From: Stentor coeruleus
Taxonomy: Eukaryota; Ciliophora; Heterotrichea; Heterotrichida; Stentoridae
DNA: 24,643 nt
Assembly (NCBI GenBank): GCA_001970955.1
Contig: MPUH01001075.1
Span: 1-24,643, forward strand
Direction: 5' to 3'
The position numbers and the translations under genes are program-made. Of this stretch, positions 9,172 to 18,057 are shown in pieces. How positions within the stretch are numbered: the first letter of the stretch is position 1; each line of letters opens with the position of its first letter. A model generated the notes under the pieces. The model had not been told where the DNA came from. It was given only the letters and a program-made list of their open reading frames with translations, and did no database searches.

Positions 9172-9728
9172 AAAATTAGTATGATTTTAAGTTTGGTAAG
9201 ATTTAAAGAAGTGATTGTATTTATATTAAGAATAAGTATTATGATTGCTATTATATCATTTACATTAAGATTTTGAAATCTCTATATGATCTAGACTTAG
9301 GCTTTTATAGCAAATAAATAATCCAAACTCACATAAAATTTTATATATAATATTAATTATATAAATCGAAGAGATGAAAAAGCTGAAAGAATAAAGTCTT
9401 TTTAGTTAAAGTTGGGGAATAAACTGTTAAATAAATTAGAAGTTATTTGCGAATTTTGTTTAGAATTTGTAATAGTTTACTAGTAAAGTTATAACTAGAT
9501 TCCAGTATGGATATGAAAAATAAGGAAGAATTTTTAAGAAACATTCAGATCAATTTATCTTATTTAAATTAAAGATTAGAAAAGATTAATTTAAGTAATG
9601 GATTTTTAATGTTATAGTTGATCTAGAATAGATATGATGCCAATAGCAGAAAATCCAAAAAAAATATTTTTAAATACTTATTAAAAATCATTCTTTATAC
9701 AATTCTCTAATTATCTATTATCAAATCA
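9172..9728. other. Convergent intergenic region, no gene seen
   Basis: AT-rich 3' flanks of two convergent genes. Dense stops in all frames examined; no repeat or RNA structure recognised. Confidence 0.5.
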
Positions 9729-10670
9729 CTAAAAAGTGCATATTTCACATATCCCGTAGCCTTCGTTTGTTAGGAAAATTCCTACACTTGACGGATTCAA
9801 GTGAGCTTTTATAGCTGGGACCATAGCTTTGGCTGTATCTTTACCGATAGTATTTGCCAATGACCAAAATGCATCGGGGTTATGCAAAACAATGCCTAAT
9901 GATAAAATTTTATTTGCATTCATTTCAATCACAGCTGTCACTGCTTCGTTTTTACACATGAAAATCTGTTCTTTCATATCTTTTTCAATTGGCGCTGCAA
10001 AGAATTCAAATAGACTTATTGCTTTTAAGTAGTTTTGAGCTTTATGTCCATCAAAAATATAGAATTCTACAGTACGTGATAAAGAAAATGCTGAAAAGCT
10101 TACTCCTGTTAGGATTAAGCTTCCTGCCCACAACAAAATACTTTCTTTTTCATCAGAAAACGCTAAAATCTTATTCATCTGTGCTGAATTTAAAACTTTT
10201 TCCAACCCCAATCCACAATCAAATACTTTCCCAAGCCTCAAATAAGCATAAACTCCAATAGGTCTAAGTGAAAATACAAAGTTTTCAAGCTCATCAAATT
10301 GAGTATCATTAAAATTCGAACAGTTTCTTTTAGCAAAAGACTTGATAAAATGAAAGCTCCTAACAAAATTAAATTCGTGTTTTATATAAATTTCTTCCAT
10401 ATCCGATGACAAATTTACAGTGTTTTTACAATCCTCAGTAGACAAGGAGTTTTCTTCAGCCCATAAAGCTACTTCTGTAAGCCATTCATAAGCTATTTTA
10501 CGGTATCCTATATTTTCCCAACACATTATTGATATTATCGATTTTAAACTAGTAAATCTATCAGTAGCTTCTGTAATTAGTAGTCCTGTGTACTTTTCAT
10601 TAGGCTCTTTGTGGTATTCTTGTGTAAGATACAGCTCAGATTCTTTGCATAAACTAGATTTGCAACCCAT
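9729..10670 (-). CDS. Unknown 313-aa protein with an N-terminal myristoylation/palmitoylation motif
   Basis: One uninterrupted frame, ATG to TAG. It starts MGCKSSLC: Gly2 and Ser6 fit N-myristoyl transferase, and Cys3 and Cys8 are likely palmitoylation sites, so the protein should sit on the cytoplasmic face of a membrane. The remainder looks mostly helical, with moderately hydrophobic stretches (ILLWAGSLILTGVSFSAFSL near 180-200) that are not clearly transmembrane. The C-terminus is Cys-rich (EGYGICEICTF) but lacks a Cys at the fourth-last position, so it is not a CaaX box. All Trp codons are TGG. No known domain was recognised. It lies downstream of the coiled-coil/RING-like gene on the same strand, with 190 nt between. 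Plus-strand frames at 9829-10261 are shadows. Confidence 0.78.
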   Translation of the reverse strand: MGCKSSLCKESELYLTQEYHKEPNEKYTGLLITEATDRFTSLKSIISIMCWENIGYRKIAYEWLTEVALWAEENSLSTEDCKNTVNLSSDMEEIYIKHEFNFVRSFHFIKSFAKRNCSNFNDTQFDELENFVFSLRPIGVYAYLRLGKVFDCGLGLEKVLNSAQMNKILAFSDEKESILLWAGSLILTGVSFSAFSLSRTVEFYIFDGHKAQNYLKAISLFEFFAAPIEKDMKEQIFMCKNEAVTAVIEMNANKILSLGIVLHNPDAFWSLANTIGKDTAKAMVPAIKAHLNPSSVGIFLTNEGYGICEICTF

Positions 10671-10860
10671 TTAAATATAAAGATCCCGCTTTTAGATATT
10701 GAAATTATAGGATGCGTGCAGATTAGATTTTAGATAAGATTAGGCTTATAAAAAGGAAAATTGCTAAGATTTAAAGATATTAGATTGAAGAAATAGATAG
10801 AAAATTAATAAATTGGTTTGATTTTAGGTTATTATTGGGTAGTTGCTTAGATATTATTAA

Positions 10861-12837
10861 TTAATATCCTATAACTTGATCAATAGTTTTTGCTAAAGCT
10901 AAGTCTTCATTTGCATATTTTTGCTTAAAAGATTTAATAACTTCTGTCATAATACTTAGCTCAGCTTTTTTCAAAGCACCTCTACATTTAGCACAATTTT
11001 TTTCAGTTAATATATTTTTTTTGCATTGAAAAGAATTTTCACATGGCATATGCATTGATGACACTATTTGATTTTCGCATTCTTCGCATTCGATCAAGAA
11101 AAAAGCATTTTCTGTGATTTTTTTTTGCTTATTTAGGAACTTAACAAATTTCAAAATACTAGCTTTATCAGCTTCCTCTATGCTTTTTGCCATAGTGTCA
11201 CTATTCTTAAATTCGATTTGACTTATAAGTGAATTCTTTTCATCTAATTGTTTCCTTGAGTATGCTAAATCTTTGTTAGACTTTTCTAGTTCATGTCGAA
11301 GATTTGATAATTCATCATCTAAGTTTGAGGCTTTTTTGAANAGTTCATGTCGAAGATTTGATAATTCATCATCTAAGTTTGAGGCTTTTTTGAAAAATTT
11401 TTGTAAAGATTCCTGTGATAAGTTTTCTGTAATTTTTGTTGCCTGAGTTGAAAACCTTAATTTTGATCTTTCATTAGAAAATTTTTGTAAAGATTCCTGT
11501 GATAAGTTTTCTGTAATTTTTGTTGCCTGAGTTGAAAACCTCCTTAATTTTGATCTTTCATTCGATTGGGTAGATGAATTTATGGGGGAAGTTGGAGAAA
11601 GTTTTTCTATTTTTAGTCTAAGAGAGCTTTCAGTTACAGTTGCTTTTTCTTTAAATAATATAAAGGATTGTTGTAGCTCTTTATAATTCGTGTTAGCAAA
11701 GTCCAAATTAATCATCATGAATTTCAATTTTTCCTCTAAAGCTAAATAATCCCTTTTTGAATCTTTTAATTCTTTAGTTTCTATTTCTAGTAATTCAATA
11801 TCCTTTTTAGCTTCCCCTAGTTCCATGAGGGTATTTTTCAAAACATTCGATAAGTTAGTAATCTGAGTTTTCAAGCCATTGTTATATTCTATCAAACTCT
11901 CAATTTTTTCATCTTTTTCTCTATCATCCTCTTCTTTCTCTTTTCTATCCGATTTAATTTTTTGCATATATTCTACTGTATTAATAAACTCAAGGTTTGT
12001 ACATTTCGACTTTTCATTAAGTTCATTTATTTTATTAACATAATTATCGATTTCAGTTTTATAATTTTTTTCAGTGTCATGCATTTTTTTTAAAAGGTAA
12101 TCATACCGATTATTATCCTTTTCGTATTTTTCACAGATATTTTTATAGTCAATTTCAAGCTGCTTGTACTTATTTTTTTGACTTTCTATTTTCTTTTTGA
12201 GTATGTTGGTATCCATACAATACACTTCATCTAATTTTGTATATTTCTTATTTAATATACTGATTTCTAGTTTTAAAAATGATATTATTTCTTTGATATG
12301 AGTTTGGTTTATTTCATTATCTGCTATTTCTAATTCCTTTACATTTTTTTCAAATACGCTATCTAAATTTTCAGCATTCAGTGCTTTTTGATGAATTGAC
12401 AACTTTTCATCAGTATCACATAGCATAGAAAATGTTTTTACCTTTTCCCTCTCATGTGGTGAAAGGCTTGGGCTGTCGATTTTATCATGAAGTCTTGAAA
12501 TTTCAGAACACGGGATATTGGTCTTTTTAATTTTTGGCTCATGAATTTTGGATGGTTTTTCATGTTTGCAAGAACTTGTCCAGTTAGAAAATTTGCATCC
12601 TTTATTAATAGAATCATTACTAACTGGGCTTACTGAAGAGCATAGTTTACCATTTGAATTTTTTTGCTTAGATGGTAGTTGCTTATCTTCTGCTATGAAG
12701 AAATGTTTTTCTGGAATTGTCTGGCAAGCACCTTCACGCAAGGGTGGAAGAGCTAATGAAACTTCCTTAGGGCTTTGATTTGAGTTTTTTCCACTATTCA
12801 ATTTAGTCTCAAAGCTAATAACAACTCTTTTGCTCAT
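10861..12837 (-). CDS. Coiled-coil protein with C-terminal degenerate RING-like Cys cluster (paralogue A)
   Basis: 658 codons as assembled. The N-terminus (about 1-130) is Ser/Lys/Pro-rich and probably disordered. Most of the rest is coiled coil, with landmarks MDTNILKKKIESQ and EYMQKIKSD. The C-terminus has six Cys spaced C-x2-C-x11-C-x5-C-x9-C-x2-C (residues 584-618). This resembles a RING finger, but the usual PCGHxxC core reads PCENSFQC, so the His is Asn and a ligand is missing from each zinc site. A paralogue with the same layout lies at 18058-19939. Two internal duplications inflate the model: 53 nt repeated around the N at 11341, and an 84-nt period just beyond it. Removing both leaves 612 aa, close to the 607 aa of the paralogue. 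Function unknown; a scaffold-type protein is plausible, and E3 ligase activity is doubtful. Confidence 0.85.
   Translation of the reverse strand: MSKRVVISFETKLNSGKNSNQSPKEVSLALPPLREGACQTIPEKHFFIAEDKQLPSKQKNSNGKLCSSVSPVSNDSINKGCKFSNWTSSCKHEKPSKIHEPKIKKTNIPCSEISRLHDKIDSPSLSPHEREKVKTFSMLCDTDEKLSIHQKALNAENLDSVFEKNVKELEIADNEINQTHIKEIISFLKLEISILNKKYTKLDEVYCMDTNILKKKIESQKNKYKQLEIDYKNICEKYEKDNNRYDYLLKKMHDTEKNYKTEIDNYVNKINELNEKSKCTNLEFINTVEYMQKIKSDRKEKEEDDREKDEKIESLIEYNNGLKTQITNLSNVLKNTLMELGEAKKDIELLEIETKELKDSKRDYLALEEKLKFMMINLDFANTNYKELQQSFILFKEKATVTESSLRLKIEKLSPTSPINSSTQSNERSKLRRFSTQATKITENLSQESLQKFSNERSKLRFSTQATKITENLSQESLQKFFKKASNLDDELSNLRHEXFKKASNLDDELSNLRHELEKSNKDLAYSRKQLDEKNSLISQIEFKNSDTMAKSIEEADKASILKFVKFLNKQKKITENAFFLIECEECENQIVSSMHMPCENSFQCKKNILTEKNCAKCRGALKKAELSIMTEVIKSFKQKYANEDLALAKTIDQVIGY
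10984..11088 (-). other. Degenerate RING-like six-Cys cluster of paralogue A
   Basis: CEEC, then PCENSFQC, then CAKC. The spacing is identical to that in paralogue B, and Asn replaces the RING His in both. Confidence 0.7.
11288..11394. repeat. 53-nt direct repeat flanking a single N (assembly gap)
   Basis: Copies 11288-11340 and 11342-11394 are identical and separated only by the N at 11341. This is the pattern left when two overlapping contig ends are scaffolded instead of merged. The 54-nt period keeps the frame and adds 18 false residues to the protein. Confidence 0.92.
11394..11562. repeat. 84-nt-period direct duplication in paralogue A
   Basis: Copies 11394-11475 and 11478-11562 are identical apart from a 3-nt indel (KLRF against KLRRF). 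Each encodes the ERSKLR..TQATKITENLSQ segment. Paralogue B has this segment once, so this is either a recent in-frame duplication or two alleles joined in assembly. Confidence 0.88.
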
Positions 12838-13815
12838 ATTTATAATGTAAATTCAGAATTTATTATATTATTTGAACTGAAGAGCTTACCTATTTTAAAT
12901 AATCCTAATGTCTTAGTTATATTAAAATTTCTAAAGCTAGATGGATTAGTAAAATATTATAGCTTAATCATGCAAAAATAACCCTTCTGTGAGCTTTTTA
13001 TATGAAAAGAAATTAAAATATATTGGAATTGCAAATAAATGTATTAAAAAGATAGTCTTTAAGATAATTATTTGAACTTGGCTTGATAGATATATATGCT
13101 ATATTAAATTTGTATAAATTAAAAGTATTTAGATAGAAAAATTTTCAAAGTGCAAATAAGAGTGCTACTTTAAAATTGAAAAAAGGCTATGGGCAAACAA
13201 AAAACAGTTTGTGACTAATAAAAATGTAATATATTCTATTAATGTGATTAAAGGACTTATTTTGTGCATAAAAACTTAAGTATAATGAAAAAATGAAATT
13301 ATTTTGTAAATAGTATGCAGCTTTATTAAAAGGTATATCAGAAGTGATAAAATATTCTCTATCTTTTACAACAAGTATTTGAAATATTAAAACTTTGACT
13401 TTAAATCATAAAGAACTACCATATGAACCTATATATAACAAAAAATATTCCAATACCTAATTGTAATACTTATAAAAAAATAGCAAAAATTAATAATCAT
13501 TTTAATTTAAGTTAAGCTTCATTTTTTTATTTTATTAGTGCTCATGATAAGTATGCACTTCTATACTACATTTAAATTCTTATAATTTTTCTTGTATAAT
13601 ATGCTAAAATGACACTTTTTCATCAAACACTTTTATATTAGCATCTGTTACAGACTTAGTACAAACATACTCTAAGCCAGACAAAAAGGAATGTTTATTA
13701 TAATATCTTATAGAACTATAAGATTTTAAATAGTTCTAAATTCTCTAATCTTTGAGAAATTTTTGAGAAATTTTTAAAAATTGATAATTTAAATCCAATT
13801 AGTTTATTATATATT
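12838..13815. other. Divergent intergenic region, no gene seen
   Basis: About 980 nt of AT-rich DNA between the 5' ends of paralogue A (minus) and the three-intron gene (plus); both promoters should be here. A short repeat of gagaaattttt near 13755 is the only local pattern noted. Confidence 0.5.
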
Positions 13816-14547
13816 ATGGATAGTTTAAATGATGCAGAGCAAAAAATAGTAAAAGACCTCTATAAGCAAACAATTCATGGAGTTGTTCTCAACTTTATAA
13901 AGAAAAATGAACAGACTACTTTGGAAGAAATTGAAAATATTATCATAAAAAATTATGATTGCTTGAAAACTAATGATGGAAAAAAGTACTCAGGCAAAAA
14001 TATTAAGAAAATTATCAAAGCTGTACTCTCTGAGCCAGTGTTTGTGATAAATAATAATAATGTCACTATTGATGTAGAGTTTATATAGGAATATTTTGTA
14101 TCAGAGTTCAAGAAAAGTAAATACTTATCAATAATACGCAAGAATAAGAAACTTTCAAAAAAAGCTTCAATTCCCTTAGAGTCCCCACAAATTACAATTT
14201 CTGAAAAAATTTTAATGATTGATAAACTTTGTTTAACAATTAACGAAGACTCAGACTTCTACAAAATTTTTAAGAATCCACTCAAAGTAACTATCATTTA
14301 GAGACTAGAAGATAATGAGGATTTTGAAAACGCAGTTTTAAAATTAGGATACAATCGAATTGTTGGTTTAGTTCAAGGTTACGAGTTAACAGCTAACTAC
14401 TGTAAAATCTATTAAGTTCAAAGCCTTAAAAAAGAGCCAATGACTACAAAAGAACACGCTAGCAAAATATCTCAAGCTGTGAAAAAAATAAAAACTCAAC
14501 TCAAATTTCTCAATACAAAAAAAATTTTTAGAAAAGGTTTGGAGTAG
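13816..14547 (+). CDS. Unknown 228-aa protein encoded by four exons with three 15-nt introns
   Basis: Exons 13816-14073, 14089-14286, 14302-14401 and 14417-14547. Unspliced, the frame is broken by TAG, TAG and TAA. Each stop lies within a 15-nt GT..AG segment, and removing all three leaves one open frame to the TAG at 14545-14547. This is the clearest evidence for ultra-short introns in the window. The protein starts MDSLNDAEQKIVKDLYKQ. Residues about 10-85 alternate helices with a short strand (TLEEIENIIIKNY, KNIKKIIKAVL, PVFVINNNNVTID), suggesting a winged-helix-like fold, but I cannot assign a family. A Lys-rich linker follows, then a helical part (GYNRIVGLVQGYEL, TKEHASKISQAVKKIKTQLK). 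A purely ORF-based annotation would report only the first 90 codons. Confidence 0.85.
14074..14088 (+). other. 15-nt intron 1 (GTAGAGTTTATATAG)
   Basis: Phase 0; contains the in-frame TAG at 14086. A at position 10, T at 11, AG end. Confidence 0.88.
14287..14301 (+). other. 15-nt intron 2 (GTAACTATCATTTAG)
   Basis: Phase 0; its last codon is an in-frame TAG. A at position 10, T at 11. Confidence 0.9.
14402..14416 (+). other. 15-nt intron 3 (GTAAAATCTATTAAG)
   Basis: Phase 1; contains an in-frame TAA when retained. Splicing forms TTT (Phe). A at position 10, T at 11, ending AAG rather than TAG. Confidence 0.9.
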
Positions 14548-15224
14548 TTTTTAATAGACAATTTCTCATATTTTTTTTAAAATTCTTATGTATATAGTAT
14601 ACTTAATAATAATATATATATATTATAGATAGCATATTTCAGGTGAGTGTAAGAACAAGAGGAATAGAGAAATTAAAGTGTAAAAATTATAAGGGATTAA
14701 AAGTATGGATTATAAAAAATATAAGGCATGATTTTAATATAGCAATACTTGGTATGGTCTGATTAATTTTAGATATTTTAAGGGTTTATATCGAAATTAC
14801 AAAAGTTAAAATTAAATCCCACTTGCTATAATCACTCTTATATGAAATGTACTATTATATAAGTATTATCATTGCTTTAAATCTATATACTTTAAATTGA
14901 TTAGATATTGTATCTATATATAATTCTTCTTGCTTTTTATATAGATTTTTATTCTCAATTCACAGAAATCCCATAATTATTCTATAAAAAACTGTTAACT
15001 TGAATAGTACTATTTTAAAACTACAAGAATTTGAATTATAATTAAAACTATAAAAAAATCTTAAATTTGAAATTATATTTTTATTATATGCTTAATATGC
15101 ATTCCTCAAATTTCTTACAAAAACCAATAATTTAATAGTCTAATTAAGTTCTCCATAATATCTTATGATACAAATTTTCATACCACCTTAGGCAATAATC
15201 TCTATAATCCTTATAATACAAATC
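14548..15224. other. Intergenic region, no supported gene
   Basis: AT-rich, with an (AT)n run near 14610-14630. From about 14620 to 14830 one plus-strand frame has a single stop (containing VSVRTRGIEKLKCKNYKGLK), fewer than expected for this composition, but it has no good start and no recognisable domain. Confidence 0.4.
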
Positions 15225-15470
15225 ATGTATGCTGAACACAAACTCATGGAACTCCATCTTCAGTTAGAGGATTATGAAAAACTCCTTTCAGACTTGCAAC
15301 AAGAGAATGAAAAACTTAAAAGCCAACTTCAAAAGTTTTACAAATCAAGGCAAGCTAGTTTTTTCACAACAGCTTCTTCAAGTTTTTTAGATGCAGAAGA
15401 TTGGTTAAAACTCAGACATTACAGAAGAAAAAAGCTAGGATCAAAGCATAGAGAATGGTTATTAAAATAA
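15225..15470 (+). CDS. Small coiled-coil protein, 81 aa
   Basis: ATG to TAA, uninterrupted. Residues about 5-42 form a strong heptad-like coiled coil (MELHLQLEDYEKLLSDLQQE, then NEKLKSQLQKFY). A Ser/Thr-rich patch (SFFTTASSSF) and a basic tail (HYRRKKLGSKHREWLLK) follow. The region has a higher GC content than its flanks and good codon structure, so I take it as a real gene. No family was recognised. It lies just upstream of a decayed helicase on the same strand, but nothing suggests it is part of that gene. Confidence 0.65.
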   Translation: MYAEHKLMELHLQLEDYEKLLSDLQQENEKLKSQLQKFYKSRQASFFTTASSSFLDAEDWLKLRHYRRKKLGSKHREWLLK

Positions 15471-15599
15471 CTTTAGACTTATAATTATATAATATGAAGA
15501 TTATTTAGAAGACTTGAGATTAAAAAAAGATAGTAGCAGGTTCTTGATAAAAAATCTTTTATAAGTTTAATACATTTTATATGATAGAATCAATAATAT

Positions 15600-16770
15600 T
15601 ATAGTTAATGCTGAAGTAAAAGGCACAGGAAGGTAATTATTATAGAATTTATATGTGAGGCTTATATACAATTTCTAGGTCTTTATATGAAGATGGTGGA
15701 ATAGATAAATTTATGTGGTTTCGTCTGGAAAATTGGATAAATGTCCCTTGCATCTAGGCTTTGTTTGAAGATTCCAAGAGCTGCTGGGTATCAGATTAGG
15801 TTTGATGATAAGATTAGCAGTGAGACTAAAATTGTATATGCTACAGATGGAGTTTTGCTTAAAGAAATACAAAAAACCTTTACTCTTTTATTATTTTAAA
15901 TGATATGAATAGGAGGGCAATAAATATCACTTTTAGTAATCTATCTCACAATTACCCTACAAATAAAGTCCCTTTCCTCAGTCTCTACAAAATGTAATTC
16001 CTACACAGAATCCTCATAACATTTAGAATTATAATCATGATAACTTCAGCAATCTTGAATTTAATTTTTACTCTCACACTTCAGCGACTTTTCTACTCAA
16101 TCTTCCTATAGAAATAAGTTTTCCTATAGATGCCTATTACTTAAAAGAGTCCCTATTCAAATCTATCAAAAAATCCATAGAATAGTCCAAACAATTAGAC
16201 AAATTTAAGATCCAGAGAATATTTTAGTTTTTTACAGGCCAAGAAGACATAAGTATCTTCTAATCTCAATTCTATTTAGGACTCTTACCTTTCTTAAATT
16301 TTGAAAATCGATTTTTCACAGTCAATTAACTATTTGAAGACATCGAAGATTTATAGCATGTCCATGTAATAAAATTTTGATTGTTGAAGCTTTTAAATTA
16401 TTATATTCTCATGGGGTTATTGATAAATCAGTGCTATTAAATCAAGAAGTTGGAAAAATTATCTCTATCAATTTGAAATTGGTTTTTATGCTTGTCGAAT
16501 TATGCCGTGAAATTTTAAGATGCTCTTAAGAAATGCTTAGTGTTATCTTGATTGTGTATATTCTGAGAGTATTTAAATGTGCTTAGTAATAGATTAGTTT
16601 ATAAGCACAACTCAAAAAGAATCAAATGGCATGAAAAAATACTAAAACGTGATGGAATTATCATCTTCACCCATTAAGTGTTTTAAACTTTATTAAGCCT
16701 CTATGGATAGTTTTTACTGAAATACTTCAAACTGGAAATTTATGAGAAGAATATTGACAAATAAGCTAGG
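15600..16770 (+). pseudogene. Decayed DEAH-box ATP-dependent RNA helicase
   Basis: Helicase motifs can be followed in order across several frames. A degraded Walker A is at 15601-15633 (NAEVKGTGR). SLASRLCLK leads into GYQIRFDDK and YATDGVLLKEI (15786-15870). The DEAH box itself has become NDMN (15899-15910). A motif III remnant IIMITSA is at 16031-16051. IVQTIRQI, DPENILVF and, after a one-base shift, TGQEDI lie at 16182-16251. The segment with motifs V-VI is largely gone. The winged-helix/HA2 part VEAFKLLYSHGVID..CS(stop)EMLSV is at 16383-16545, and the OB-fold end HPLSVLNFIKPLWIVFTEIL, then MRRI, at 16668-16756. Intact members need well over 2 kb; about 1.2 kb remains, with many stops and frameshifts that 15-nt introns do not explain. 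The subfamily cannot be assigned. Confidence 0.87.
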
Positions 16771-18057
16771 TTGATATTAAGGAAAACATTGAATTTGTGG
16801 AATTTGGATGTAAAAATGGGAGAAACTACCTTTTATCATAACCATGGAATTATGGAGGACTTAGAAATATATAGATTACTATAATATTAATTAAGCAATA
16901 GTTTTCCATAATTTTTAATGCTTAAGGAAATCTAACATAAATTTAGGTAAATTAAATTTATTTAATAGGCTATAATATAAAAGATTTGATGAATAAATTT
17001 GATTGAATATTTTGTTTATATTAGAAAATACTGTTGTGAAAACAGTTTATGCAATATTTCATTTAAAGAATTGAGAAATAGACTTTCATGTTTTTCTAGT
17101 TAGTAATTTCTAAATGCAAAGGTAAAATGTTTAGTTTTATTTATAGGAACAAGGCTATTATGCTTATAGTTAATAAATAATCAAAAAAGTGATTATTAAC
17201 AAATTATATATATTTTAAAACAATTTTAACTGATGCACAAAAAAGAAACAGCTTATTCTTGCAAATTACCAAGTATTAAATATTGTTTAAACGTAATTCT
17301 ATACAGTTTGATTTTCTTTTTTTGTTTAAGTATTCTATATTAGCACATATTCAGTCTTGGTATTTAAAGCAGAAAATGTATATTTTATAGGGCAGTAAGT
17401 TGGAATTTACTAATTTTTAGTGTCTTTCAACTAAAATTTATAATTATTTACTTAGAAATTTATGTTAGAAATAAAATTAGCCGACTTCTGATATACATTA
17501 TTATTTAATCTATGCAAACTATGTAATTTATACATTATAATCAGAAGTTAAATGCATACTTTCTTTGACTAAATATGTCACACAATTTGTTGACAAGCAT
17601 TCAAGTTGCGTACGCTATAAAAAGTAACTAAGTTTAACAGCAATTGAGCATGGTTTATTTGAATTTAACATCATGTTTCTAACACTCATACTTTTCCTTC
17701 TTAAGTTAAAAATTAATTGTCTGAACTAATCGAAGCTGACAATTTCTCCCATAAATTTCTTGCTCTTCTAAAATTACCAACTAATTTATCTGAACAAAAT
17801 CATCTTCGAATGGCAAATCGTATTTTAGTCCTAAAAATTAACCTTTCCTTTAAGTGCGAAAACTAAGAAAATTCATCGAAAACTATTTAAAAAGTCAATA
17901 AAAAACTTAAATCAAATCATCCTAACTAAATATAAAAAGAAAAACTAAAAAATCAAGAATCTTATCTTCCTTTTATCGTTAAAAGAATTAAGTTTTACTA
18001 AGAAGTATTTGTTTCCTTAATAAAAATGCCATTACATTCCGGTTTTATACATTAAAA
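16771..18057. other. Long intergenic region with one coding-like scrap
   Basis: The first 100 bases may still be helicase C-terminus (GETTFYHNHG). Most of the rest is AT-rich without usable frames. A 49-codon plus-strand frame at 17717-17866 (ADNFSHKFLALLKLPTNL, then HLRMANRILVLKINLSFK) reads like protein but lacks an early ATG. The last part is the 5' flank of paralogue B. Confidence 0.4.

Noticed and set aside
9829-10261. Two plus-strand ORFs of 67 and 90 codons.
   Set aside because: Antisense to the well-supported 313-aa gene; no coding features of their own.
12548-12778. 76-codon plus-strand ORF.
   Set aside because: Antisense to the N-terminal part of paralogue A, which is supported by its paralogue.
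13816-14580. Alternative code with TAA and TAG read as Gln, because the frame continues after TAG, TAG and TAA.
   Set aside because: Each internal stop lies in a 15-nt GT..AG intron, Gln is CAA/CAG throughout the other genes, and nearly all genes end at TAA or TAG.
15600-16770. A functional intron-rich DEAH helicase instead of a pseudogene.
   Set aside because: Frameshifts are single-base, motifs V-VI are missing, the DEAH box is NDMN, and the stops do not lie in 15-nt GT..AG blocks.
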